Numbered from the stretch's first letter, positions 18,237-27,022 are shown. The stretch: DNA of 64,000 bases from Deltaproteobacteria bacterium (GCA_021781535.1 JAJXWO010000013.1:22255-86254); one strand, 5' to 3'. Numbers and translations are program-made. The notes: a model not told the origin generated them from the letters alone.

Positions 18237-19061
18237 TCAATCTTTTTCTCTGCTCTTTTCAAGAGCTTCGAACTCTTTTCCATCACGACGAAAAACAGTA
18301 TCCTCTAGTTTATCCTCTATAATTTTGTATACTATTTTCTCATTGCTGGATTCAATAACTGCGATTTTAAAGTCTTTAAACCTTATTTCTTTTGCGCTGG
18401 TTTCGTATACTAGGTTCTGAAAAAATGAAGGCCTAGCGAGATCGTTCCAAGTATATTCACGATAAGTCATTGAGATAGTGACGTTGTTAATTCCGCCATA
18501 GAGTAATTCAAAATTATTATCCCCCACCCAATAATGGTCATCAGATTCATAACAGGGTGCTATTTTGTTAGTCACTATCATTGTGGTGTTTGCTGGGGTT
18601 AATACTGCATTGTTTAAGTCATACATACTGCTACTGTCATGGTTGTCATCGTAAATAGTTTTTACAACAATTTTGCCTTCGTTATTAACCATCAGTCCGT
18701 ATGTATTGCCATTATCATCATCTATATCAAAAATTGAATATTCGACACCATTTATTTTGGTCTTGTCGCTTAAAGAAAATGATTTTTTATTGGAACCCTT
18801 TATGCTGAGATTTCGGTTAAATAATTTTTTATTGTATGAGCCTGTAATAGTAAAATCGTTTGACGGGTTTGCGTAAAAGCACTTATTATTACCGTCCTTG
18901 TTAACCTCTCGATATATGTCTCTTATTTTTATAACTGGTTGCCCAATATAGGCTGTTTCAATTTCCCCTACCGTGTAGCTTTTTATAAATGAGTGTTGTA
19001 CCATCCCTTTTGAACAGCCGGACAAAGCCAGTACTATAATGATCCCAAGAACTTTTTTCAT
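18237..19061 (-). CDS. Cassette-borne lipoprotein of unknown function
   Basis: Protein of 274 residues from the ATG at 19061, with GGGGGC in front and a clear lipobox (MKKVLGIIIVLALSGC). The longer frame to 19184 only reads back through attC site 3 and is rejected. The mature part is strand-rich, with no repeats and no known motif. It is AT-rich compared with the core genes. Bounded by attC sites 3 and 2, it is a clean one-gene cassette. Confidence 0.75.
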   Translation of the reverse strand: MKKVLGIIIVLALSGCSKGMVQHSFIKSYTVGEIETAYIGQPVIKIRDIYREVNKDGNNKCFYANPSNDFTITGSYNKKLFNRNLSIKGSNKKSFSLSDKTKINGVEYSIFDIDDDNGNTYGLMVNNEGKIVVKTIYDDNHDSSSMYDLNNAVLTPANTTMIVTNKIAPCYESDDHYWVGDNNFELLYGGINNVTISMTYREYTWNDLARPSFFQNLVYETSAKEIRFKDFKIAVIESSNEKIVYKIIEDKLEDTVFRRDGKEFEALEKSREKD

Positions 19062-19100
19062 ATTGCCCCCGTTAAATTTGTGCTTTGTAAAATTGTATTC

Positions 19101-19173
19101 GATCAACGGCTCGCGCAGTTGACCCGTTCGGGCAGCCTTTCCGCCCGACCGGTGTCCAACTGCCTGGTTGGGA
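19101..19173 (-). repeat. attC site 3
   Basis: 73 bp. On the minus strand TCCCAAC ... GTTGATC as outer boxes (one mismatch each to consensus). L boxes CAGTTGGAC / GTCAACTG have the extra bases usual in attC, and a central CGGGC / GCCCG stem is present. Confidence 0.75.
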
Positions 19174-19211
19174 ATCGTATTCAAATTATTTCACTTTCAA
19201 GGGCTGACCCC

Positions 19212-19865
19212 TCATTTGCTCATTAGATCTATCATACAAAATCCGATGGCAGTCGGCTTGCAGATATCTTCTCCAATTGAGTTCTGACTGAATGCTAGTC
19301 CCGCGTTACAGAGTGATTGGCTGTCTTCGCTGTTCAGAAAGTCTTGGAACCGTATTCGCCGTTCAGAGGATTTCGGTGCTTGCTCGTACGACTTCATACT
19401 CTCATAGTACGTTTGTAATTTTGTCAGATCGGTAATCAAGGCACGATCAATGGTCGCAGCCAATCGCAAAAACATATCATAGTCGATACTTCCGCTTAAA
19501 TAAGCCGCGAAGCTTTTCCCCAATATAAATGCCTTTTCTAGATTGTCTTGTCGATCCAATAGAAGGATGAGATTTTCACCAACGTTCTGACAGAAGGATA
19601 AATCGGATAACTTGTCCACGAACTCTTCTTTGAGGCGACTTTCAACAGTTGCACCTTGTAGAAACATTGCAATTTTTTTTAGGAATATGCGATCCTTTAC
19701 AGTGCTGACCACACGATATCCTTTTATTAACCACCCAAAAACTGGGATGTCCTTTAATACTCCTTCATTCAACATATCATCAAGCGCTAGCTCTGATACT
19801 TCTCCAGCAATTTCCGCAGCACCTGCTGAAAAGATTGACTTCACTAAAGAAGTTCCAATATTCAT
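19212..19865 (-). CDS. Cassette-borne hypothetical protein
   Basis: 217 residues, mostly helical. The N-terminus (SIFSAGAAEIAGEVSELALDD) and the following VFGWLIKGYRVVSTVKDRIFLKKI resemble amphipathic or membrane-associating helices found in some bacteriocin-like and defence proteins. No catalytic motif seen. Ribosome-binding site AGGAG upstream. Flanked by attC sites 4 and 3. Function unknown. Confidence 0.7.
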   Translation of the reverse strand: MNIGTSLVKSIFSAGAAEIAGEVSELALDDMLNEGVLKDIPVFGWLIKGYRVVSTVKDRIFLKKIAMFLQGATVESRLKEEFVDKLSDLSFCQNVGENLILLLDRQDNLEKAFILGKSFAAYLSGSIDYDMFLRLAATIDRALITDLTKLQTYYESMKSYEQAPKSSERRIRFQDFLNSEDSQSLCNAGLAFSQNSIGEDICKPTAIGFCMIDLMSK

Positions 19866-19939
19866 CTTTGGCTCCTTTTACCGCTTTGACATCCAGGAAG
19901 CCGACGTAGAATTCGCACCAACTTTATTCGCCGCTGTTT

Positions 19940-20007
19940 TGCCAACGGCTCAGCCGGTGACCCGACGCAGGTCCATCACGGTCGGGGGTTCACTGGTCTA
20001 GTTGGGA
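19940..20007 (-). repeat. attC site 4
   Basis: 68 bp. On the minus strand TCCCAAC ... GTTGGCA outer boxes, L boxes AGTGAACC / GGTCACC, and a CCCGAC / GTCGGG inner stem. It lies between the 217-residue cassette gene and the stop of the large PKD/propeller gene. Confidence 0.75.
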
Positions 20008-20062
20008 ATCCGTTTTTGACTTTCCACTTTCAAGGTCAGACCAGTCCTGGGGCACTACCACG

Positions 20063-22042
20063 CTATCGTTTTGTGGAGATTGACACGGGCATTCTCCCCG
20101 TAGCGAACGTACCAATGCTGGTTAGCGCACCAGTAGTAGCGTTAATACTGTAAGCAGAAACAGTACCAGATCCGCCGTTTGCATTATAATTTGTCACATA
20201 GACGAACTTCCCGCTGGGGTCGATTGCGATGGAGCCAGATTGGCTCCCTGCTGCAAATGTACCAATGTTGGCCAGGGCACCTGTAGTGGTATCAATAGCA
20301 AAAGCAGATACGTTGCCGATTGTGGCACCGTTGAATGTGTCAGCGCCACGATTTACTACGTAAGCAAACTTACCGAGAGGGTCAACCACAACGGACTGCG
20401 GGCCGGTTCCCGTAGCAAAAGAACCAATGCTGGTTAGCGCACCAGTAGTAGCGTTAATACTGTAGGCGGAAACGGTATCAATTGAGTAATTCACCACATA
20501 AGCAAATTTCCCGCTGGGGTCAATATTGATAGGTTTATAAATGCTACCTCCAACAACTGAGCTAATGTTGGTGAGTGAACCGGTTGTGGCGTCAAGTGTG
20601 TAGGTTGAAATTACTGTTGAAACGCCATTATATATTGCCAAATAAGCGAACCTGCCGCTGGGATCAAAAGTGATGGGACCAGGATACTTTCCAGCAGCGA
20701 ACGTACCAATGCTGGTGAGCGTACCGGAAGTTGCGTCAACGCTGTATGCGGAGCCGTAATTGGAATTCATATTCGCTGCAAAGGCGAACTTACCAGTAGG
20801 GTCAAATGTAACAGAAAAAGGACTATTTCCCGCAGCCACCGTAGCTGTGCTGGTTAGAGCGCCAGTGTTGGCGTCAATAGAGAATATATCGATGTTGTTG
20901 CCATTCCAATTAGGAACATAGGCAAACTTGCCAGATGGGTCAACTGTGAGAGATTCTGGAAGTGGATTGGAACTAAAATTGGTATTCGTAGCAAAAGCAC
21001 CAATTCCAGTTAGCACGCCAGTAGTAGCATTAATGCCGTAGGCAGATACGTTATTACCACCATAATTCACAACATAGGCGTAGCCGACCAAAGAATCTTT
21101 GACTGTAATCGTGATCGTTGCAACTGCACTGTTCGCTTTCCCATCATTGACTACCAAGTTCAGAACATAGGCACCTGCAACGTCGGCTGTGAATGTTGGT
21201 TTGGCAACGCTTGCACTTGACAGAGCCGCGCTACTTCCCGCTGGTTTAGAAGTGAATGCCCAGCTATAGGTCAGTAGGTCACCATTCGCGTCACTGCTGG
21301 CGCTGCCGTCGAGCGTGACACCCGCGCCTGTAACAACACTTTGAGCTGCTCCAGCATTTGCCACAGGGGCTGCATTGGCAACAGAGGCGGTTATTGTAAC
21401 GGTGACTGCAGCACTGTTTAATTTCCCGTCATTAACTACCAAGTTTAAAGCATAGGCACCTGCAACGTCGGCTGTAAATGCCGGTTTGACGACAGTTGCA
21501 CTTGACAGAGCCGCATTACTTCCCGCAGGTTTAGAGGTGAAATCCCAGCTGTAGGTCAGCGGGTCGCCATTCGCATCACTGCTGGCGCTACCGTCGAGCG
21601 TGACAACCGCACCAGTGACAACACTCTGGGCTGCTCCAGCATTTGCCACAGGGGCTGCATTGGCAACAGAGGCGGTTATTGTAACTGAGGCCTCTGAGGT
21701 TACAGATTTTGTATCGGAGATTACCAATTTGAGAGAATACTGACCCGATAAATCTGGGATAAAAGTTGGATTTACTGTCGTTGTGTTAATAATTGTGGCG
21801 GCACTTCCGACCGGTTTAGTGGTCATGCTCCATTGATATGTGATTAGGCTCCCGTCAGCTCCGGTGCTCTGAGATCCATCCAATGTAACAAGGCTGCCAG
21901 CTAAAACGTTTTGTGCAGGGCCAGCGTTAGCCGTAGTTATTTTGTTATTTGGGGCGTTACTACTGCTTCCACCACAGCCCGCCATTCCAAACACCACAGC
22001 CACAAATAATCCCATCATCACTCTGATTACATTCCATCTCAT
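20063..22042 (-). CDS. Lipoprotein with three PKD-like domains and a seven-blade beta-propeller
   Basis: 659 residues. Lipobox near residue 23 (VVFGMAGCGG). Three PKD/Ig-like domains follow, each with the pattern ANAGxxQ-V-TLDGSxSxDANGDxLTYxW (about residues 37-315). Seven YVTN/lactonase-type propeller repeats come next, each with V-PSGKFAYV and TGALTSIG (about 320-655). Domains 2 and 3 are near-identical at DNA level. Probably surface-exposed and involved in binding or adhesion; lactonase activity is not shown. At about 2 kb it is large for a cassette. Start ATG behind GGAGG. Confidence 0.85.
   Translation of the reverse strand: MRWNVIRVMMGLFVAVVFGMAGCGGSSSNAPNNKITTANAGPAQNVLAGSLVTLDGSQSTGADGSLITYQWSMTTKPVGSAATIINTTTVNPTFIPDLSGQYSLKLVISDTKSVTSEASVTITASVANAAPVANAGAAQSVVTGAVVTLDGSASSDANGDPLTYSWDFTSKPAGSNAALSSATVVKPAFTADVAGAYALNLVVNDGKLNSAAVTVTITASVANAAPVANAGAAQSVVTGAGVTLDGSASSDANGDLLTYSWAFTSKPAGSSAALSSASVAKPTFTADVAGAYVLNLVVNDGKANSAVATITITVKDSLVGYAYVVNYGGNNVSAYGINATTGVLTGIGAFATNTNFSSNPLPESLTVDPSGKFAYVPNWNGNNIDIFSIDANTGALTSTATVAAGNSPFSVTFDPTGKFAFAANMNSNYGSAYSVDATSGTLTSIGTFAAGKYPGPITFDPSGRFAYLAIYNGVSTVISTYTLDATTGSLTNISSVVGGSIYKPINIDPSGKFAYVVNYSIDTVSAYSINATTGALTSIGSFATGTGPQSVVVDPLGKFAYVVNRGADTFNGATIGNVSAFAIDTTTGALANIGTFAAGSQSGSIAIDPSGKFVYVTNYNANGGSGTVSAYSINATTGALTSIGTFATGRMPVSISTKR
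21118..21687. repeat. Tandem 285-bp duplication inside the PKD gene
   Basis: The stretch CCACAGGGGCTGCATTGGCA occurs at 21361 and again at 21646. The flanking 285-bp units encode PKD domains 2 and 3 and differ at scattered sites. This points to a recent in-frame domain duplication. Confidence 0.75.
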
Positions 22043-22140
22043 GTTTCAATCCTCCTGATGTTTGCTCCGAGGTATACCGTTTCACTCCACGACGGAGCCT
22101 TTGTCTTGGTGTTCAACTCGTAAATCACCGGTTAGTGTCG

Positions 22141-22267
22141 GCATCTAATATTATATGCTGGCATCTAATGTTGTATGCCGGTATCCAATATTAGATGCAA
22201 GTGAAGTATCTAATATTGGATGCTTTAACTCGTTTTATTCTTCATCGAAGCATCAAATATTATATGC
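22141..22267. promoter_or_regulatory. Array of five 18-bp palindromes
   Basis: Consensus GCATCTAATATTAGATGC is a perfect palindrome. Copies start at 22141, 22161, 22181, 22206 and 22250. The first three are spaced exactly 20 bp. The last lies inside the 3' end of the DUF5710-like gene. Each copy differs from the palindrome at one to three positions. Looks like a multi-operator or iteron cluster for a dimeric DNA-binding protein. Confidence 0.7.
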
Positions 22268-22590
22268 TTTTCCAGATCTGTACCTTTTATCTTTTCGTGC
22301 TGGATGTACCATAGTCTTACTTCAGGATCCCATCGACCACCCATTTTTTTTGCCATTTCTTTCAGTGCTGTTTCACTATACGCAATCTGAACCGGTACTA
22401 AGGTTAAGTCACTGACATTCACCTGAACAGGTGACAATTCCTTTCTTTCAACGATAAGCTCTACCGTCTTAATCCGGGTACGACATGCCTCATCATACCT
22501 GTAGCGCACACAGACAAGGGCGTCACCATACTTTTCAACCAGAGCTTTAGTTCCTTTCTGGCCCGGTTTCAGTTTAAGACGTGCGATCAC
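22225..22590 (-). CDS. Small DUF5710-like protein beside the integrase remnant
   Basis: 121 residues. The basic N-terminus (MIARLKLKPGQKGTKALVEKYGDALVCVRYRYD) is followed by a short beta region and a C-terminal motif MAKKMGGRWDPEVRLWYIQ, matching the GARWDxxxKxWY signature of DUF5710. I believe similar proteins accompany integron-type or IS91-linked recombinases, but this is recollection. It is divergent from the integrase gene and overlaps the palindrome array at its 3' end. The function is unknown; nucleic-acid binding is likely. Confidence 0.75.
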   Translation of the reverse strand: MIARLKLKPGQKGTKALVEKYGDALVCVRYRYDEACRTRIKTVELIVERKELSPVQVNVSDLTLVPVQIAYSETALKEMAKKMGGRWDPEVRLWYIQHEKIKGTDLEKHIIFDASMKNKTS

Positions 22591-22778
22591 TTTTTACTCC
22601 AATTGGTAGTCAGCAGTTTACTCCGTATAATTCTGCGGCAATGTAGCACGCACATTTGTTAGCAACAATTAAAAAAACCACTACTTCAAAATATCCCATC
22701 AGTGTTTATTATGTTTTTGCTTGAATTAATGCCCACTGTTCAATAGCATGACTTGAAATCATGAGAGGTGCCAGCCAT

Positions 22779-23534
22779 ATGATTCATATCGCAAATTCAG
22801 TTTTTGTTGAGTATGAAGTTGCCCTTAATAAGGGCGGGATTCCTTCTTCACTTTATGCCGATTACAAAAAGTGGCTGCGATATTATCTCGATTTCTGCGT
22901 CAAACATGTGACGACCAGCGATAGGTCAGAACGCAAACAACAGTTTTTAAAGAAGTTGGGAGAAAAGAAACAAAATAATGAACAGATAAAACAGGCATCG
23001 CATGCTGTTTCGCTTTACTTTGATATGCAAAGGCAGGAGGAAACGCAGAAAAAACCTACCGAAGAGCCATCCTCTCAAGAAAGTTCAGCAACATTGCCAA
23101 ATCAGGCAACTTTTGAGTCGACCCTGTCTCGATCAACGGTATGGCCCCCAACTTTTAACTTGCGCCAATCGCAATATCTCGTGGCCGGATACCAAGATAA
23201 ATCCTGCTCTCCAGAGTGGGATGCACTCATCAGCAAGCTGGCCGATGAGATAAAGGTTCGTCACTATTCCCGCAAGACGTTGAAAACCTATGCTCACTGG
23301 TCGCGTCAGTTTCAGCGTTTCTTGAAAAACAAATCTCCGCAGGAGCTATCAACTGCTGACGTAAAGGAATATCTGACGTACCTGGCAGTCAAGTGCAAGG
23401 TTGCCGCAACGACCCAAAACCAGGCCTTCAATTCGCTCCTGTTTCTCTTTCGCCATGCAACGACCATGATCTACACCCATTGCGTGCCGGTCAGGACAGT
23501 AAAGGAAGCAAAAAGCCCGCTGGATCTTGATTAG
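22779..23534 (+). pseudogene. Integron-type integrase with internal deletion of the catalytic core
   Basis: 251 codons from the ATG at 22779. After an N-terminal extension of about 145 residues comes a typical IntI core-binding domain (RHYSRKTLKTYAHWSRQF, then VAATTQNQAFNSLLFLFRHA). The frame then jumps straight to TTMIYTHCVPVRTVKEAKSP, the extreme C-terminus with the tyrosine. About 150-170 residues carrying the catalytic Arg, Lys and HxxR are missing. The deletion is in frame, so a product could be made but cannot recombine. It points away from the cassette array, as expected. It could also derive from an IS91-linked IntI-like gene. Confidence 0.85.
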
Positions 23535-23553
23535 TGAATCTGCTGTCCGGTGT

Positions 23554-23958
23554 TCACAGATCCCCGGTCATCTCCTGCAGCAGGTATAACTTGACGTTAA
23601 CCTTCCGTACGCACTCCACGACCTCTTTCAGCCGCTCTTCATCAAGTCCGCACTCTTCATCAATCCCCTGAAACCATGGATAACCTTTAGGAAGCGGTGT
23701 CAGGGAGCCGTCCCGAAGCAGCATGACATCCACCAGGTCGTTGACCCGCCCTGTGGCCTCCCACGGATCACGATAATTGAACTGCCGGGCGACGACGTGC
23801 ATTCCCATGCCGTTGGAAAAGAGGGCCTTCACTTCAAATGAAAACTCGCGCGGAGCGCTGTAACTGTCGCTCCGTCCGGAGCGGACCATGACATCGGCGC
23901 CTGCCTCTTTCAGGATCTCCCCGACTGATTCGGCGGTCATTGCCGTATATGTTTCCAC
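23554..23958 (-). CDS. Hypothetical protein in the MoxR/VWA cluster
   Basis: 134 residues from a GTG at 23958, selected because GGAGG stands 6 bp before it and it begins just past the VWA gene stop. Mixed alpha/beta, with a Trp/aromatic-rich middle (VVARQFNYRDPWEATGRVNDLVDVMLLRDGSLTPLPKGYPWF) and an acidic C-terminus. No recognised family. Its tight coupling suggests it works with the ATPase and VWA protein. Confidence 0.7.
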   Translation of the reverse strand: METYTAMTAESVGEILKEAGADVMVRSGRSDSYSAPREFSFEVKALFSNGMGMHVVARQFNYRDPWEATGRVNDLVDVMLLRDGSLTPLPKGYPWFQGIDEECGLDEERLKEVVECVRKVNVKLYLLQEMTGDL

Positions 23959-23959
23959 G

Positions 23960-25132
23960 TTATACCTCCATCCGTAATTCGACACCCCACGGTACCGGCT
24001 TTTCACCCGCAGCGGTCAGCACCCACAAAGTCGGAAATTCCATCTGTTCCGGGGCCGGTCCGACACCGTCGGTGAGATAGATAACCGCTGCAGGCAGGGG
24101 ATGCATGGTTTTTGCGTAATCAAAGACCGGCCGCAGGTCGGTGAAGCCGCTGCCGTCATACCGCTCGACAACGCCGGGAGCCCCACTGAATGAGTTGACC
24201 TGTTGGATGCGGCTGTTGGCATAAAGTACCGTGACGGAGGCATCACGGCCGGCCGCGATCTGGAGCAGTTCCCGGGCAAAGGCTTCCCGCAGCTCGGCGC
24301 TGTTGGTCGAATCACTGACGTCAATCCCGACCAGCAGGTTAAGGCGCCGTCGTTTCCTGATGCCGGGGGTTATATGGTCGAAGCGGCGGTGTTCCCGCAT
24401 CCATGAGCTTTTGTGGCCGGTCCGGCCGGCGGTGGCAATGAATTGCCTCAGGATCTGGCGCCAGGGGAGGGGAGATGGACGAAGCAGGGTATCAACTATG
24501 TGTCTGAGTTCCACCGGGGTTTCGCCATCACTCCCTCTCAGGCTGTCCCTGGTAATGGCCCGCATCGTCTCTTCAGCCAATACCAGTGGTGTGCTGTCGG
24601 CATCGTTCCAGAGCGCGTGACTGTCCAGGGTTGTTTCCGAGCTGCTACCGCGCCCGTCGCCTGCCGCACCGCATTCCGAACTGTCGGCGTCACCGTAGCC
24701 GCTGCCGTCCAGATTGCCGGTATCGAACGGAGGAACAAGCCGGTCATAATACTCTTCTGCCGCCAGTCCCTCCTCTGCGCCGTAATACCCGGGAAGGAGC
24801 GCATCTTCCGGAAGGTCGTTGATACCCGGGTTGATCGCAAGATCGCAGGCGATATCCCAGTCATGCTGATTGCGTCCCTTGCGGCGCAGCGGGTGCAGGT
24901 GCAGCAGGTGCTTGACCAGGTGTTCAAGCAGTGCTCGTTGCTGTGCCGCTGCCAGGGTGTCGAAAGAGGCGGGATCAATGGCGAGGACGGGAATTCCCTC
25001 CCGCACGGTTATTCCGGCAGCTTTTCCCTCCAGTGGCCGTTGCTCACGGCGCAGGTTAAGGATGAAATGCCCGTAGAACGGCCGTTCGCGAAGCAGCCGC
25101 ACGACGGCGTTTTCAAGGGGACCGCTGTTCAT
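23960..25132 (-). CDS. VWA-like metallopeptidase-family protein (DUF2201 type)
   Basis: 390 residues. The N-terminal part has a degenerate metallopeptidase-like helix (LLEHLVKHLLHLHPLR, then WDIACDLAIN). The C-terminal part is a VWA-like fold with the MIDAS-type motif GIDVSDSTNS and later TDGVGPAP. A low-complexity Gly/Ser/Asp linker (about 135-170) separates them. Such proteins pair with MoxR ATPases as chaperone-like modules. It overlaps the ATPase gene by 4 bp. Confidence 0.82.
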   Translation of the reverse strand: MNSGPLENAVVRLLRERPFYGHFILNLRREQRPLEGKAAGITVREGIPVLAIDPASFDTLAAAQQRALLEHLVKHLLHLHPLRRKGRNQHDWDIACDLAINPGINDLPEDALLPGYYGAEEGLAAEEYYDRLVPPFDTGNLDGSGYGDADSSECGAAGDGRGSSSETTLDSHALWNDADSTPLVLAEETMRAITRDSLRGSDGETPVELRHIVDTLLRPSPLPWRQILRQFIATAGRTGHKSSWMREHRRFDHITPGIRKRRRLNLLVGIDVSDSTNSAELREAFARELLQIAAGRDASVTVLYANSRIQQVNSFSGAPGVVERYDGSGFTDLRPVFDYAKTMHPLPAAVIYLTDGVGPAPEQMEFPTLWVLTAAGEKPVPWGVELRMEV

Positions 25133-26187
25133 GCCTCACGGGAGATAGTCTGAATCGCGTCGAACACCACGCTGTCGTATTTGTCCTGGGCAATGCCCAA
25201 TGCGACCGCAGGGATCTTGAGCAGTGACTTGACAAAGCCGAAGCGCTGGTCGCGCGGCAGAACGGCGATGTAGCCAACCAGATTCGCTTCCTGTTCAGGC
25301 TCCAGTGCAGGAGAAACCTGCAGCGTGGCGATCAGGTCATTGGCCGTGGCCGCCTGGACGTCGTCCCGTTGTCCTGTCGCCTGCCCGGCAACCCGGTTCC
25401 AGTCGTTCAGAATCTCCGCGGCAGTCAGCGGGCGTCCTTTGCTGTCGGCCAGCCAGCGCATGAAGGTGATGGCGGCTTCCGTGCCGATGATGCCGGCATA
25501 GACCTCCATTTCCAGATCCCCGGGAAAATTGCAGTTTCTGCGCAGGATGCTGACCATCTCCCATCCCCGTTCGGTCGGCTCAACCAGCAGATTCATCGGT
25601 GCCCCCTGGCGCGCCAGCATAGCGGAATTTCCGGCCAGAAACTGTCGCACGTCTCCGGATAGTTCCCTCTGGATGGCGTAGCGTGCCCAACAGGTATAAT
25701 CGGTCTCGACGAACAGCATGATCATCCGGTCGATCAAGGCCCGGTCGAGCGTGGCGACCTGGTAGGTGCCGTCAGGGGGGTTAATGCTGACGATAACCTT
25801 GTGCCGCCGGGAGAGGTGATGGGTGTGCAGCGAACGGTTAAGTCCTTCGGCGGGCGGCTCAACAAACTGAAAAATTGCTTGAAGTGTATCTTCCTGCTGG
25901 GCCCGGTTTAGCTCATCACAGTGAACCACCGTCGGAGGGGCATCATCACCGGGCCACCAGGACGGCCGGGACCAGTGCATGACCTCGCCGTCCCGAAAGG
26001 GAATTCCTACAAGGTCACCCACTTCCATCTGCCCGAGGCGCAATGACACATAGTTGCGCTCAATCTCGCGGCAGGCCTGAATGATACCCGCACTTTTCCC
26101 CACGCCGCGATGACCGACCACACAGGGGGTGAGATCGGTTTTGGTGATGATTTCCTTGATGACTGTTTTCATCTGTTCGATGTTCAT
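25129..26187 (-). CDS. MoxR-family AAA+ ATPase
   Basis: 352 residues. Walker A GHRGVGKS near residue 24; Walker B VVHCDELNRAQQED; sensor 1 region VIVSINPPDGTYQVATLD; arginine-rich ALIDRMIMLF. It probably remodels a target together with the VWA protein encoded next. Substrate unknown. First gene of a three-gene minus-strand operon, 14 bp after queC. Confidence 0.88.
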   Translation of the reverse strand: MNIEQMKTVIKEIITKTDLTPCVVGHRGVGKSAGIIQACREIERNYVSLRLGQMEVGDLVGIPFRDGEVMHWSRPSWWPGDDAPPTVVHCDELNRAQQEDTLQAIFQFVEPPAEGLNRSLHTHHLSRRHKVIVSINPPDGTYQVATLDRALIDRMIMLFVETDYTCWARYAIQRELSGDVRQFLAGNSAMLARQGAPMNLLVEPTERGWEMVSILRRNCNFPGDLEMEVYAGIIGTEAAITFMRWLADSKGRPLTAAEILNDWNRVAGQATGQRDDVQAATANDLIATLQVSPALEPEQEANLVGYIAVLPRDQRFGFVKSLLKIPAVALGIAQDKYDSVVFDAIQTISREA

Positions 26188-26200
26188 GCCTGTCTATACC

Positions 26201-26875
26201 TTACACATATCTGAGCGGATCGCTCAGCCCGGCTTCGGCAAAGCCCTTGAGGCGCAACCGGCAGGAATCGCACTGTCCGCAGGAAAGACCTGCCGGGTTC
26301 GGGTCGTAACAGGAATGTGTCAGGGAGTAATCCACCCCCAGCTCCATACCGCGCCGGATGATGTCCGCCTTGCTCATGCTGATCAGCGGTGCATGAATTT
26401 TAAATTTCGAGGTGCCCTCGACTCCGGCCTTGGTCGCCAGATTGGCCATTTTTTCGAACGCGTCAATATATTCCGGCCGACAGTCGGGATAGCCGGAGTA
26501 ATCAAGGGCGTTGACGCCGATATAGATGTCCGCCGCACCCAGTACTTCGGCCCATCCCAGGGCAAACGAGAGGAAAATGGTATTGCGGGCCGGCACATAG
26601 GTGACCGGAATTTCGCTCCCGACACCATCTTTAGGCACGTCGATGTCAGCTGTCAGCGCGCTCCCTCCCATCAGGCGCAGGTCGAAATCGACAACCAGAT
26701 GTTCTGCCGCGCCGATTTTTTTGGCGTTCTGCCGGGCAACCGACAGTTCGAAGCTGTGCCGCTGGCCATACGAAAAACTGATTGCAAAAGGGGCGAAACC
26801 ATCAGCTCTGGCTATTGCCATACAGGTGGTGGAATCGAGTCCGCTGCTATACAAAACTACCGCTTTACGTTGCAT
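26201..26875 (-). CDS. queC: 7-cyano-7-deazaguanine synthase QueC
   Basis: 224 residues from the ATG at 26875 ([10 protein letters not shown]), with GGAGA upstream. The PP-loop reads SSGLDSTT. Zinc ligands [17 protein letters not shown] lie near the C-terminus. It converts 7-carboxy-7-deazaguanine to preQ0 with ATP and ammonia, in queuosine tRNA modification. No queD/E/F beside it, and I found no preQ1 riboswitch in the leader. Confidence 0.95.
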   Translation of the reverse strand: MQRKAVVLYSSGLDSTTCMAIARADGFAPFAISFSYGQRHSFELSVARQNAKKIGAAEHLVVDFDLRLMGGSALTADIDVPKDGVGSEIPVTYVPARNTIFLSFALGWAEVLGAADIYIGVNALDYSGYPDCRPEYIDAFEKMANLATKAGVEGTSKFKIHAPLISMSKADIIRRGMELGVDYSLTHSCYDPNPAGLSCGQCDSCRLRLKGFAEAGLSDPLRYV

Positions 26876-26996
26876 GATAGGGGTCTCCAGGTACACGTTA
26901 TGACTTTATCGTTTGCAATTTTACCCGTATTGAGTACAATAAGTCTACTTTCTCATGGATCTTCGCCGGAAAAAAGTAAAATCATCACATACGATG

Positions 26997-27022
26997 AGGT
27001 CTGCCGGATCGCAGACCTTTTT
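26997..27022 (+). terminator. Terminator-like hairpin directly upstream of the first DUF507 gene
   Basis: AGGTCTGC - CGGATC - GCAGACCT with a T run, ending 14 bp before the DUF507 start codon. As no plus-strand gene precedes it, it could be an attenuator in the DUF507 leader. Confidence 0.6.

Larger units (their letters stand above)
15647..23534. mobile_element. Decayed chromosomal integron: cassette array with deleted integrase
   Basis: Between the pta terminator and the MoxR cluster lies a run of short, mostly minus-strand genes of low mutual relation. Four attC-like sites separate them (16393, 18040, 19101, 19940), each with a 7-bp RYYYAAC/GTTRRRY-type pair enclosing an imperfect hairpin of 57-73 bp. 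An integron-type integrase remnant lies at the other end, transcribed away from the array as in known integrons. Cassette genes precede their attC in minus-strand order. Toxin-antitoxin cassettes are typical of large chromosomal arrays. No attI site could be fixed. Confidence 0.75.

Noticed and set aside
15723..20007. Insertion sequences flanking the cassettes
   Set aside because: No transposase frame or terminal inverted repeats of IS type found; the repeats present fit attC sites.
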